Translations under genes and position numbers: made by a program
The notes under the pieces: generated by a model
Seen by the model: only the letters and a program-made list of their open reading frames with translations
The model's database searches: none
What the model was told of the DNA's origin: nothing
Source of the DNA: Thermoplasmatota archaeon
GTDB taxonomy: Archaea > Thermoplasmatota > E2 > UBA202 > JdFR-43
Direction: 5' to 3'
Assembly: GCA_029259055.1 (NCBI GenBank)
Contig: JAPDJP010000018.1
Span: 1-54,818 of the forward strand
Length of the DNA stretch: 54,818 nt
Shown: in pieces, positions 18,349-27,635 of the stretch
How the letters are laid out: each line of letters starts with the position of its first letter
How positions within the stretch are numbered: the stretch's first letter is position 1

Positions 18349-19094
18349 ATGCTCCTTATATAATTTAATATTCCTTCAAAAATTTCTTTTCCATCTCCAT
18401 TTTGCCATTTATGAAAAGCTCTTTCTGGATGTGGCATCATTCCTAATACATTTCCTTCATTATTGCATATTCCCGCTATATTCTTATAGGAGCCATTTGG
18501 ATTCCAAGGATAACCAGCTTCTTTGCCCTCTATATCAACATATCTAAAGACAACTTGTTTTTCATTTACTTCCTCTGCATATTCCTCGTCTTTAAAAACA
18601 AGCTTTCCTTCTGCATGAGCAACCGGAATCGAACAAATCTTCCCAACCTTAATATTTTTTGTAAGCTTACAAACACTTCTTTCATGTCTTATTAGCGTCT
18701 GTCTGCATTCAAACCTGTTTGAATCATTTGTTGTAAGACATGCTTCTGGTTGCTCACTAATTCCATATAAAGCTGGCAGCATACCTAATTCAATCAAAAC
18801 TTGAAAACCATTGCATATTCCAACAACAGGATAACCATTTTCAACAAACTTTTTCAGGTCTTTAAAAATGCTCGCTTTCAGGCGGGCGGCGAATATTGCG
18901 CCTCCCCTAACGTAATCTCCGGCGGAAAAACCACCGGGAATAAATACGCAGTCATATTCCTCTAAATTTTTCTTTTTTCTTTCCAATTCTTTTAAATGAA
19001 CGTATTCTGGCTGTGCATCAAGCCTCTTAAACGCTAAATAACTTTCATATTCACAATTTGTTCCTTCCATTCTTAAAATTGCGATTTTTTCCAC
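18342..19094 (-). CDS. purQ: Phosphoribosylformylglycinamidine synthase, glutaminase subunit
   Basis: The 250-residue class I glutamine amidotransferase has Cys94 in GICNGFQVL and a C-terminal MMPHPERA with the catalytic His-x-Glu. It supplies ammonia to PurL in purine synthesis. No purL or purS lies nearby. It appears to lead an operon with endA, overlapping that gene by 7 bp. Confidence 0.92.
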   Translation of the reverse strand: MEKIAILRMEGTNCEYESYLAFKRLDAQPEYVHLKELERKKKNLEEYDCVFIPGGFSAGDYVRGGAIFAARLKASIFKDLKKFVENGYPVVGICNGFQVLIELGMLPALYGISEQPEACLTTNDSNRFECRQTLIRHERSVCKLTKNIKVGKICSIPVAHAEGKLVFKDEEYAEEVNEKQVVFRYVDIEGKEAGYPWNPNGSYKNIAGICNNEGNVLGMMPHPERAFHKWQNGDGKEIFEGILNYIRSIC

Positions 19095-19122
19095 AGTTGT
19101 ATTAACTATATAATATAAATTT

Positions 19123-20346
19123 TTAGCCCAGCAAAGGAATTGGGAAAGGAAGCCATGGGAAAAATTTTACATCGCCAACAATATTTAATACGCCCATAAA
19201 TCCCCACCAGTTCCATCTTGCATTAACTTCTGAATCTTCTGCAATTAAATTGCATTTATGTTTGTATATATTATTGAAATGGATAATGGCATTTGATTTT
19301 TTAATCCCTATCCCATAAACACTACTACAAATGTTATTTCCAAAAATACTTTCATCTTTACAGTAAAGCAATTCCACATTATCATATTCATTTTTATATA
19401 TTGAATTGTATGCTATGAAATCTCCTTCATCATACCATATTGATAACCCGCTCCATCCATTCTTAAATAGAGTATTAAAGGAAATTTTGTTATCATATGA
19501 ATAGCACAATCTAATGCCATTTAGTTTATTCATGCTAAAATTGCAATCCAAGATGCTAACATTTTTTGAATATGCTATTTCTATTCCAACGCTCGCATAT
19601 GAAATTGTTACATCATTTATAACAAAATTTGAACAATTAACCAAAATAATCTGTCCAGCATTTAACGATTCTATAGAACAATTTTTCTTATTTAGGATGT
19701 AATACAATGGCTTTCCATTAACTGTATTGTTTTTTATAGTATGGATAAAATATACGAGTGGGCCTTCTCTTAACACTATACTGTTATTTATAAATACGTT
19801 GTTTTCAATGGTAATTTCTTTTGAATAATAAAGCCATATACCATAAAAAGCATTATCTTTTATAATATTATTCCTTATTGTTGCGTAATCGGATGAAAAT
19901 AATCTTATTCCTTGGTCACCATTATTTCTTATAACGTTGTTTTCTATGACAACATCATCTACATTGTAAACAACGATACCTGCCCTTTCAAATTCCTTTT
20001 CGCTATTCCTAATTGTAAATCCCTGTATTCTCACATTATCTTTGATAATACTAACAACATCCCCTTTTTCATTTCCATCAATAATTGTTTTATTTTTATC
20101 TTGCCCCGTAAGATATATGCTTTTGTTTATGATAACATTTTCATAATATATGCCATTATAAACAAATATTGTATATCCATCTTCTGCATCATTTATCGCT
20201 TCTTGGATAGTTGTATAATTATTTGGGCCATCTCCCCCCACATATAATGTTTTGTTGTATCCGTTGTCTATGTCTATCCAATATCCATCTGTATAAGCAA
20301 TAAAGAAAAATCCTATTAAAACAACCATTAAAACAAGTTTTTTCAT
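19123..20346 (-). CDS. Secreted parallel beta-helix (NosD/PbH1 repeat) protein
   Basis: The ATG at 20346 was chosen because it directly starts a signal peptide (KK then a hydrophobic run). The 407-residue product has a YTTIQEAINDA entry motif and then many NN/VIENN/TIRNN-like rungs of a right-handed beta-helix, as in NosD and periplasmic copper-binding repeats. It ends without an obvious membrane anchor. It is probably a surface carbohydrate-binding or structural protein; the fold is clear but the function is not. Confidence 0.75.
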   Translation of the reverse strand: MKKLVLMVVLIGFFFIAYTDGYWIDIDNGYNKTLYVGGDGPNNYTTIQEAINDAEDGYTIFVYNGIYYENVIINKSIYLTGQDKNKTIIDGNEKGDVVSIIKDNVRIQGFTIRNSEKEFERAGIVVYNVDDVVIENNVIRNNGDQGIRLFSSDYATIRNNIIKDNAFYGIWLYYSKEITIENNVFINNSIVLREGPLVYFIHTIKNNTVNGKPLYYILNKKNCSIESLNAGQIILVNCSNFVINDVTISYASVGIEIAYSKNVSILDCNFSMNKLNGIRLCYSYDNKISFNTLFKNGWSGLSIWYDEGDFIAYNSIYKNEYDNVELLYCKDESIFGNNICSSVYGIGIKKSNAIIHFNNIYKHKCNLIAEDSEVNARWNWWGFMGVLNIVGDVKFFPWLPFPIPLLG

Positions 20347-20437
20347 AATCATGAAAGATAAAATAGTTAAAAAATTTATGTTAGTAATTAACATAATCAA
20401 AATGAAAAATATTTATATTAGAAAAATTTGAAGAGTA

Positions 20438-21523
20438 ATGAAATTATCTATAATAGTTCCAACATACAATGAAAGAGAAAATCTTCCTATATTAGTAAAA
20501 GAATTAAAAAATAACTTGGATGACATCGATTTTGAATTAATAATCGTTGATGATAATAGCCCAGATGGAACTTGGAAAATTGCTGAAGAATTAGCCCATG
20601 ATTATAAATTCCTAAAAGTAATAAGGAGAGAGAATGAGAGAGATTTAGCAACCGCTGTTTTAGAAGGATTCAAAAATAGTAATGGCGATATTTTAGTTGT
20701 AATGGATGCCGATTTACAGCATCCTCCAGAAAAAATTTTGGATATGCTGAAAAAGATAAATGGGGCGGATATTGTTATAGGAAGTAGGTATATTGAGGGA
20801 GGGGAAATAGAAGATTGGAGTATAATAAGGAGAATTTATTCTAAATTCGCAAAGATTTTAGCATATATCTTTGTTCCAAAATGTAGGAAAGTAAAAGACC
20901 CATTATCCGGTTTCTTTATGTTAAAAAGGGAAGTTATTGAAAATACAAATTTAAACCCGATCGGGTACAAAATATTATTAGAAATTTTGGCCAAAGGAAA
21001 TTATAGAAAAGTTTTGGAGGAACCAATAAAATTTTGTAATAGAAAGAGGGGTAAGAGTTCATTAAACATTGGTGTGCAAAGCAAATACATAAAACATTTG
21101 TTAAAATTATCATGGGAATTAAAAGAATTTCATAGAATAATAAAATTTGGGATAGTTGGGCTATCTGGTATATTTGTTAATTTATTTGTTTTATGGTTCC
21201 TAACGAGTTTTATAGGCATCTATTACTTATATTCCGCAATTTTTTCAATAGAAGCTTCCATAATTTCTAATTTTTTGTTGAATGATTTATGGACTTTTAG
21301 AGACAGGAGAGACAGGAATTGGATAAGAAGGCTTATAAAATTTAATATAATCAGTTTACCAGCCTTTCCAATGCAAATTTCCGTTATGGGCATATTGAAA
21401 GAAATTTTTGGAGTGTATTATCTAATGGCAGCATTTATTGGAATAATTATTGTTTTCATATGGAACTTTGTAGCCAATACCTTATGGACATGGAAAAAGA
21501 TAGAATGCTCGGCGACGCAATAG
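20438..21523 (+). CDS. Polyprenol-phosphate sugar transferase with GtrA domain
   Basis: The 361-residue protein has a GT2 domain (VPTYNERENLP at residues 7-17, VDDNSPDGT, DADLQHPPE), matching dolichyl-phosphate mannose synthases, and a C-terminal four-helix GtrA-like membrane domain from about 225. It would make a polyprenyl-phosphate-linked sugar for envelope glycosylation and possibly assist flipping. A TATA (ATTTATAT, 20411-20418) lies about 24 nt before the ATG, so it is probably leaderless. The DedA-like gene overlaps its end. Confidence 0.85.
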   Translation: MKLSIIVPTYNERENLPILVKELKNNLDDIDFELIIVDDNSPDGTWKIAEELAHDYKFLKVIRRENERDLATAVLEGFKNSNGDILVVMDADLQHPPEKILDMLKKINGADIVIGSRYIEGGEIEDWSIIRRIYSKFAKILAYIFVPKCRKVKDPLSGFFMLKREVIENTNLNPIGYKILLEILAKGNYRKVLEEPIKFCNRKRGKSSLNIGVQSKYIKHLLKLSWELKEFHRIIKFGIVGLSGIFVNLFVLWFLTSFIGIYYLYSAIFSIEASIISNFLLNDLWTFRDRRDRNWIRRLIKFNIISLPAFPMQISVMGILKEIFGVYYLMAAFIGIIIVFIWNFVANTLWTWKKIECSATQ

Positions 21524-22077
21524 TTAATTTTTTTGCAAGCTTTGGAATCCTTGGTTCTCTAATTGCATTATTTATAATTTTCTTAATAGATAGTATGTTA
21601 TTTCCCACCTTACCAGAATTTTTCTTATTAGTGATTTATTTGACAAATCCAGCAATAGATTGGGGAATTGTTTTAGTTTTTGTTTCCGTTGTATCAACTT
21701 TTATTGGTAATTCTGTCTTATATTGGATAGCTAAAAAATATCGTTATCAGTGGATAGATAAGATTGTTAAAAAATATAGTAGTTTATTAATTTCAAAAGA
21801 TGAAAAAATTTTATTAATAAATAGGGCTATTCCTATTCTGCCATATGCTGGAATATTTATTGCAATAAATGAGTGGGATTATAAAAAATCAATGTTTTAT
21901 ATTGTTTTAGGAGGTATATTAAAATTCTTTTTTCTTATCGCTTTGTGTTCCTTTTTTTATGAATTATTTGAGAAAGGAATTGCCCAAAAAGCAACTTTTT
22001 TGCTCGTTATCATTACACTTTTAATAGGCTTTTTTCTATCATATTATAAACGTAGGAATATGGAATCTTATTTCTAA
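21505..22077 (+). CDS. DedA/SNARE-associated-like membrane protein
   Basis: The 190-residue protein has about five hydrophobic helices. Acidic LPEFF near the start of the second helix and the NRAIPILPYAGI region resemble DedA/VTT-domain proteins, which act in lipid carrier flipping. The start at 21505 was chosen over 21460 because longer forms would lie deep in the upstream glycosyltransferase gene; no clear Shine-Dalgarno decides it. Its last 39 bp overlap the secreted CrtC-like gene on the other strand. Confidence 0.55.
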   Translation: MLGDAIVNFFASFGILGSLIALFIIFLIDSMLFPTLPEFFLLVIYLTNPAIDWGIVLVFVSVVSTFIGNSVLYWIAKKYRYQWIDKIVKKYSSLLISKDEKILLINRAIPILPYAGIFIAINEWDYKKSMFYIVLGGILKFFFLIALCSFFYELFEKGIAQKATFLLVIITLLIGFFLSYYKRRNMESYF

Positions 22078-23178
22078 TTTTGGAAATATAATGGTAATTT
22101 CTAAGCCATTATTCCACTCTATCTTTAGCAATATATATCCAAAAATGCTTGTCTGTCTTTCTATTTCTATTTCGCATTTTCCTTTTATTTCCTCCCCTTT
22201 ATAAAATCCATAAATATCTCCAGGGCACTCATATAAAATCAATTTTTTCCAATAAAAGGATGATAAATTGTCTTTATAAATATGGGGTTTATTTCTCATT
22301 TCCATAATAAAGGATATGTTCTTACCTACAACCCTTATTTTTGTTGGGATATAGGCATTTTCATAAATTGTCCCATTTAAATATTCATAATCTACAAATT
22401 CTTCTACAATATTCTTTCCATCATAAAAATAAATTATTCCAAAAGGAATATCTAGCCAAAAGGGAATCGCTCCATAAAACATTGTATATCCGTTCTCAAA
22501 AACTGCCCAACACCAATCATATCCAAATGGATTATCCGATGATATGCATATTTTATCAAAAGATATTTCTGTATTATTTAGCCATTTTCTTATCAATTTA
22601 ATATACGCCCCAATAACTTTACCTTCTTTTTTTAATGGTTTGTTATAGCTCCAGTTCCCCCAAACATGTTCAAAATATCCTATACCTTCGAATTTTTCGG
22701 TTTCATTGTTTATAAAGATTTCTCCGTTAACTTTGCATTTTGGTATAAATAAGTATTTACAATATCCCATACCAATTGGTAAAATATCACCCGCAACAAA
22801 AACAGGTGGGCCTATTGCCCTTATATTCATGTCTATAATTATTCCTTTATTTTCAAAATGAACTCTATAATATGGATAAGCCCCTCTCATCCATGAATCT
22901 CTATAGGATAAATTTACTTCATATTTTCCTCTTTTAAAAACATTTATTTCATCATTATAAGATGACAAATTATAGACAATGTTTCTATTCAAATCAAAAA
23001 CCGTAAGAAAAAGATTAGCAGCTGGCGTCTCTTTTTCATATTCAAAAGATGCTGTAATGCTATAATTCCCTATAAACGCATCAATATTCCACCATTCTCT
23101 TATACAATTATGGCTCCCATCATATCCAATATTCCAAAAACTACCAACTAAGATGATCGCCAATACAACGCTTCTCAT
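22039..23178 (-). CDS. Secreted CrtC/AttH-like (lipocalin-type) protein
   Basis: The 379-residue protein starts with a signal-like segment (basic R, hydrophobic run to about residue 17). The middle has GIGYFEHVWGNWS, the core of the AttH/CrtC beta-barrel family that includes carotenoid hydratases and attachment proteins. No carotenoid genes are nearby and the protein looks exported, so a hydratase role is unlikely. It may bind a hydrophobic ligand. Converges on the DedA-like gene. Confidence 0.55.
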   Translation of the reverse strand: MRSVVLAIILVGSFWNIGYDGSHNCIREWWNIDAFIGNYSITASFEYEKETPAANLFLTVFDLNRNIVYNLSSYNDEINVFKRGKYEVNLSYRDSWMRGAYPYYRVHFENKGIIIDMNIRAIGPPVFVAGDILPIGMGYCKYLFIPKCKVNGEIFINNETEKFEGIGYFEHVWGNWSYNKPLKKEGKVIGAYIKLIRKWLNNTEISFDKICISSDNPFGYDWCWAVFENGYTMFYGAIPFWLDIPFGIIYFYDGKNIVEEFVDYEYLNGTIYENAYIPTKIRVVGKNISFIMEMRNKPHIYKDNLSSFYWKKLILYECPGDIYGFYKGEEIKGKCEIEIERQTSIFGYILLKIEWNNGLEITIIFPKLEIRFHIPTFII

Positions 23179-23224
23179 AATTATTAATGCATTACTTACT
23201 TATTACCATTTCTTAAATGCCCAA

Positions 23225-23276
23225 AGACACACCCCCTTATTTCCACTGGAAAATTTATATGCATGCCCTTATTAAT
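23225..23276 (+). repeat. 52-bp inverted repeat, left copy, with promoter
   Basis: These 52 bases are the exact reverse complement of 27636-27687. The unit holds a palindrome TTTCCACTGGAAA (23240-23252) directly before a TATA box TTTATAT (23254-23260), then GCATGC. It drives the radical SAM gene starting at 23283. The palindrome is a candidate operator. Confidence 0.9.
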
Positions 23277-23282
23277 TAAAAA

Positions 23283-24884
23283 GTGATTACAATACTAGAT
23301 GGATTTGTAGATGAACCAGCCTGTCTTGGTGTACCTCCCTTTATTTCACCTTACGCAAGATATATTGCAGGAGCAATAAGGGATGCTGGAGAGGAATATG
23401 AATATATATCTATTGAAGAATGGAGGAAAGGAAGGAAAATAAGAGGAAACGTTCTTGTTATCTTGGCTGGAGCTATTGTTCCTGGAAGATATTTAAGAGC
23501 TATGCCCATTTCTTTTAAAGAATTTGTTAGAATTTGTGAAAGTTTTAAAGGAATAAAAATTCTTGTTGGCGCTTCCGCCAAGTTTGGCTTTGGCTTAGGA
23601 GGAGGCAAAAAACCAATTGATGGGAGTAAATTTGTAGATTATGTTGCCATAGAAGATGGCGATGCCTTCGTTTATGATTTTTTAAATGGAAATATACAGC
23701 ATAGGAAAAGAAAATACCAGGAATGGAAAAAATGGAGTATTTTGGGGGCTGAAGTTGTAAAGTATCATCAAGATTATCCATTACCATTGATAGCAGAGAT
23801 TGAAACATATAGAGGATGCATTAGATATTTCACGGGAGGATGCAGTTTTTGTATGGAACCATTATTTGGAAAGCCTGTGATGAGGGAAGAAAGAGATATA
23901 ATAAATGAAATAAAGGCATTAAGAGAAGAAGGTGTAATGAATTTCAGGCTTGGTTGTCAATCATGTTTCTTCTCCTATAAAGCATATGGAGTTGGGAAAA
24001 GCGAAACACCAAAACCCAATGTAAATGCGATAAAAAGATTGTTAGAAGGTATTTATAAACTCGGTCCAAAAGTACTGCATATTGATAATGTAAACCCATC
24101 TGTTGTTGCAGAATGGCAAGAAGAGAGTCAAAAAATAGCAGAATTAATAAAAAAATATTGCTCTCCGGGAAACACAGCAGCTTTTGGAATGGAAAGCGCC
24201 GATGAAAAAGTCATAAAAGAAAACAATTTAAATGCAAATCCTCATCAAGTAATGGAGGCAATAAGAATTATAAATGAAGTTGGGAAAGAAAGAGGAGAAA
24301 ACGGGATGCCTTATTTTTTACCTGGTATAAACATTCTTTATGGCCTAAAAGGAGAGAGTAAAGAAACATATAGGAAAAATTTTAAATTTTTGAAAGAAGT
24401 TTTAGATAAAGGCTATTTATTAAGGAGGATAAATATTAGGCAAGTTGTTAATTTGAGGAATTTGAGAGTAAAAATAGATAAGAATGAGTTTAAAAAATTT
24501 AAGAGAATAGTAAATGAAAAAATCAATAGACCAATGCTCAGAAAAATCATACCTAAGGGTACGATACTGAAAGATGTGTATCTTGAAATAAATATAGGGA
24601 ATAAGACTTTTGGTAGACAAATAGGGAGTTATCCAATAAGAGTATGTCTTCCTTATAAAACTGTAATAGATAGATTTGTAAATGTCAGAATAATTGACCA
24701 TTCTTTTAGAAGCGTTACCGCCTTGGAATATCCTATTAATATAAATGAAGCAACTTATGACATGCTCAAAAATATTGTTGGAAAGAAAAAAGCTGCAAAA
24801 ATAATTTTAAACAAACCTTTCAAGAATGAGGAAGAAATAAAGGATGTGGTAGGAGAGAAGTATATTTGGTTTTCAACCAATTAG
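23283..24884 (+). CDS. COG1031-type radical SAM protein with C-terminal helix-hairpin-helix
   Basis: The 533-residue protein begins with GTG, 26 nt after the TATA centre, so it is probably leaderless. Residues 179-190 contain CIRYFTGGCSFC, a CX7CX2C cluster motif used by this archaeal family instead of CX3CX2C. The C-terminal part has a helix-hairpin-helix region (about 490-525), which usually binds nucleic acid. It should cleave SAM to make a radical; the target is unknown, perhaps an RNA. The 3' end overlaps the TraB gene by 12 bp on the other strand. Confidence 0.75.
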   Translation: MITILDGFVDEPACLGVPPFISPYARYIAGAIRDAGEEYEYISIEEWRKGRKIRGNVLVILAGAIVPGRYLRAMPISFKEFVRICESFKGIKILVGASAKFGFGLGGGKKPIDGSKFVDYVAIEDGDAFVYDFLNGNIQHRKRKYQEWKKWSILGAEVVKYHQDYPLPLIAEIETYRGCIRYFTGGCSFCMEPLFGKPVMREERDIINEIKALREEGVMNFRLGCQSCFFSYKAYGVGKSETPKPNVNAIKRLLEGIYKLGPKVLHIDNVNPSVVAEWQEESQKIAELIKKYCSPGNTAAFGMESADEKVIKENNLNANPHQVMEAIRIINEVGKERGENGMPYFLPGINILYGLKGESKETYRKNFKFLKEVLDKGYLLRRINIRQVVNLRNLRVKIDKNEFKKFKRIVNEKINRPMLRKIIPKGTILKDVYLEINIGNKTFGRQIGSYPIRVCLPYKTVIDRFVNVRIIDHSFRSVTALEYPININEATYDMLKNIVGKKKAAKIILNKPFKNEEEIKDVVGEKYIWFSTN

Positions 24885-25535
24885 CTGGCTTAAATGTATT
24901 ATTTTTAGATTTATTTCTGGATGCATTTCTTCCAATAAATTTTTTAACCCTTCCACATGCCCTTCTCCAACAACCGCTACTACTTTACCATATTTTTCAA
25001 CAGCTATTCCCAAATTTTTTGCCATATATTCATTTCTTTCATCGATTAATATTCTCTTTATTTCTGGCAATTCTTTCTCTAATTTTTTAATAAAATTTTC
25101 GGGGTTTTCCTCAAATTTCTTGACCTCTTCTTCAATCTTCCTTTTACCAACAAATATGGAAAAGAAAGAACTTATCAACAATTTTATTTTTTTAATAGCA
25201 TTCATCTCTTTCCATAATTTATTTATTATTTCATTAGCATCTTTATCTATAAAAATTATTGGTATGTTCATCTCCTTTCCCACTTTTATTGCGGTAAGCA
25301 TTTCATTCCCAGCTTTGACTCCATATTTATTTGCAATAAGATTTTGCAATTTAGCCATTAGGGAATAAAATAAATTAGGACTTTCTCTTTTTCCTTCCCT
25401 TAATAAAGCCATTGCCCTATTATAATCCAACTCAACGGCAATGGCGGCTGGCGTTTCCCTTCTAATAATTTCCTCAATCTTTTCGCATATGTCAAATACA
25501 TGTCCTACCCCAATCAATATTAACTCTGAACCCAT
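24873..25535 (-). CDS. TraB/PrgY-family protein
   Basis: The 220-residue protein has the TraB domain features VGHVFD near the start, AVELDYNRAM in the first third and GEGHVEGL near the end, conserved His/Glu positions suggestive of metal binding. It is shorter than TraB proteins with C-terminal membrane helices and lacks those. Members have been linked to pheromone shutdown in enterococci, which does not fit an archaeon. Its start overlaps the hypB end by 16 bp. Confidence 0.75.
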   Translation of the reverse strand: MGSELILIGVGHVFDICEKIEEIIRRETPAAIAVELDYNRAMALLREGKRESPNLFYSLMAKLQNLIANKYGVKAGNEMLTAIKVGKEMNIPIIFIDKDANEIINKLWKEMNAIKKIKLLISSFFSIFVGKRKIEEEVKKFEENPENFIKKLEKELPEIKRILIDERNEYMAKNLGIAVEKYGKVVAVVGEGHVEGLKNLLEEMHPEINLKIIHLSQLIG

Positions 25536-26155
25536 TTTGCCAGTTCATCAATTCCTTTTCCGCTTTTTGCATCAGTTAAAAATACTTTTTTTGGTGCAAT
25601 TTTTTCAATATCTTTTAGTATTTTATTTATATCTATTTCCATATAATTTGCCAAGTCAATTTTATTTATTACGATAAAATCTGAGATTTGAAATATTAGG
25701 GGATGTTTCCTCACCATATCATCTCCTTCTGTTACAGAAATAACAACCCCTCTTTTATGGGTTCCTAATTCAAAGTCTGCAGGGCAAACCAAATTACCAA
25801 TATTTTCAATGAATAAAAGATCAATTTCATCTAAATTTATATCTTCTAAAGCGTGTTGTATCAAATGGGCATCTAAATGGCATTCCTTACCAGTATTTAT
25901 ATTTACTACAGGAACTCCATATTTTTTTATTCTTTTATAATCATCATCCCCCGTAACATCGCCAACAATTACTCCTATTCTCCTGTCTATTTTTTCAATC
26001 AATCTTTCTATAATTAGTGTTTTACCTGAGCCAATCGAACCCATAAAATCGATTGCTTTTATTCCCTTTTTATCTAGTAGTTCCTTTATTTCGTTTGCAA
26101 TTTTTCTATTTACTTCATATATATCTTTTTCCACGCCTAAGTCTATTATATGCAT
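25520..26155 (-). CDS. hypB: HypB, GTPase for nickel insertion
   Basis: The 211-residue protein has the P-loop GSIGSGKT (residues 39-46), DVTGDDDYKR, a metal-site NTGKECHLDAHL with Cys and His at the dimer interface, NLVCPADFELG, and NKIDLA for guanine. It delivers nickel to NiFe hydrogenase with HypA. No other hyp or hydrogenase gene is in the window. It overlaps TraB by 16 bp downstream and follows DUF357 by 20 nt. Confidence 0.92.
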   Translation of the reverse strand: MHIIDLGVEKDIYEVNRKIANEIKELLDKKGIKAIDFMGSIGSGKTLIIERLIEKIDRRIGVIVGDVTGDDDYKRIKKYGVPVVNINTGKECHLDAHLIQHALEDINLDEIDLLFIENIGNLVCPADFELGTHKRGVVISVTEGDDMVRKHPLIFQISDFIVINKIDLANYMEIDINKILKDIEKIAPKKVFLTDAKSGKGIDELAKWVQS

Positions 26156-26175
26156 GCTTCTAAAACAAAATCAAA

Positions 26176-26400
26176 TTAAAAATTTTCTTTTGATTTCATT
26201 CTGATGGCATCGATAAGGCCATGTGCATAGTTAATACACCCAAAAGCTGTAAAATAGTCTTTTTTGCTCAAATAATATTTAGCATCTTCATAATATCTCA
26301 TAGCCATATCAAGTATTTTTTCATCCTTAATTTCTTTGCAATTTCTCTCAAATAATGTTATATCTTTTTTTATCCTGTTAATTTCCTTTTCAAATTTCAT
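26176..26400 (-). CDS. DUF357 small helical protein
   Basis: The 74-residue protein is all helical, with an AFGCINYAHGLIDA segment typical of archaeal DUF357. Its start overlaps the hflX stop by 11 bp, and GGGAGGGG lies about 6 nt before its ATG at 26400, which decides the start over an upstream ATG at 26433. Function is unknown; association with HflX-type GTPases or nucleotidyltransferases is inference. Confidence 0.65.
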   Translation of the reverse strand: MKFEKEINRIKKDITLFERNCKEIKDEKILDMAMRYYEDAKYYLSKKDYFTAFGCINYAHGLIDAIRMKSKENF

Positions 26401-27631
26401 AAACAACCCCTCCCAACTTTTTACATTTACCAATTATTTTATTCTTTGCCCTTTCACTACATTTTAATCTTATTTTTGCTACTCCATCAAAATCAAAGGT
26501 ATATATTTCTGCATTATTATACAGCCAAGATATAAAGGAATCTAAATATTGTATAGGAACAGTTATTTCCATTTCCAGAGGCTTTGGGATTGCATTATAA
26601 ATTTCTTCTAATAGGATATCAACATTCTCGCCAGTTTTTGCGGAAATTGGAACACATTTCTTTTTAATCTCCTTTTCAATTTTTTCTACTTTTCTCATTG
26701 TTTCTTCTTTACTAATTAAATCTATTTTATTTAAGGCAATAATAATATTTGCATCATCTTTTAAGGCATATATTTCCCTCAATGATATTGATATTTTTTC
26801 CATTATTTCATTTATCTCTTCGCTACCATCTACTAACAACAAAATAACATCTGCTAAGGCTATTTCCTCAAGTGTTGAATGAAAAGCATCAATAATCCAA
26901 TGAGGTAAATCTCTTATAAACCCAACAGTATCTGTAAAAAGAAGAGGAATTGCTCTTTTCCCTTTCATTTTACTTGTTTTTGGAGAAAGAGTTGAAAAAA
27001 CTCTTTCCTCAACCACAACTTTCTCCCCCGTCAAATAGTTAAGTAAAGAGCTCTTTCCAGCATTTGTATATCCAGCAATTGAAACTAAATAAAAACCTCT
27101 CTCCCTTCGTAGAGCTCTTCTTATTTTCCTCTCTTCTTCAATTTTTCTTAATTCTTCTTTTATTTTCCTCATCTGTTTTTTTATCATTTCATAGTAGTCC
27201 GCTATAACATATTCTCCTCCCGCCAGAAAACCAGGCCTCTCTCCCTTTTTAATTCTGTGAAATAATTCTCTTACAAAAGGTTTTTCATATCTTAATTTAG
27301 CTAATTTAACTTGTAATTTTGCTTCTTTCCTTTTTGCTCTATCCGAAAAAATTTCCAAGATTAATCTTATTCTATCATATACGTTGATTCCCAATGTTTT
27401 TTCCAAATTAAACCATTGAGAAGGGCGTAAAGCATCATTTACAATCGCAATTTCAATGCCATTTTCTTTCACAAAATTCTTTATTTCTTCTATCTTTCCT
27501 TTTCCTAAGTAATATGGCGTTGGTCTCTCTCTTTTTTGAATGAAAATTTCTTTTATGTTATATCCTATAGATTCGGCAAGCCTTATTAGTTCTTTTACAT
27601 CATCCTTTATCGATAATATAATTCCTTCCAC
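26390..27631 (-). CDS. hflX: HflX-type ribosome-associated GTPase
   Basis: The protein has an N-terminal HflX domain with YYLGKGK and DALRPSQWFN, a coiled-coil linker, then the GTPase motifs GYTNAGKSSLLN, DTVGF and NKIDL. It binds ribosomes and helps split or rescue stalled ones. The start is placed at GTG 27631 (413 residues), 24 nt after the TATA of the right 52-bp repeat. The ATG at 27649 lies only a few bases after that TATA and could not be in a message from this promoter. The DUF357 gene overlaps the end. Confidence 0.85.
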   Translation of the reverse strand: MEGIILSIKDDVKELIRLAESIGYNIKEIFIQKRERPTPYYLGKGKIEEIKNFVKENGIEIAIVNDALRPSQWFNLEKTLGINVYDRIRLILEIFSDRAKRKEAKLQVKLAKLRYEKPFVRELFHRIKKGERPGFLAGGEYVIADYYEMIKKQMRKIKEELRKIEEERKIRRALRRERGFYLVSIAGYTNAGKSSLLNYLTGEKVVVEERVFSTLSPKTSKMKGKRAIPLLFTDTVGFIRDLPHWIIDAFHSTLEEIALADVILLLVDGSEEINEIMEKISISLREIYALKDDANIIIALNKIDLISKEETMRKVEKIEKEIKKKCVPISAKTGENVDILLEEIYNAIPKPLEMEITVPIQYLDSFISWLYNNAEIYTFDFDGVAKIRLKCSERAKNKIIGKCKKLGGVVYEI

Positions 27632-27635
27632 ATTG

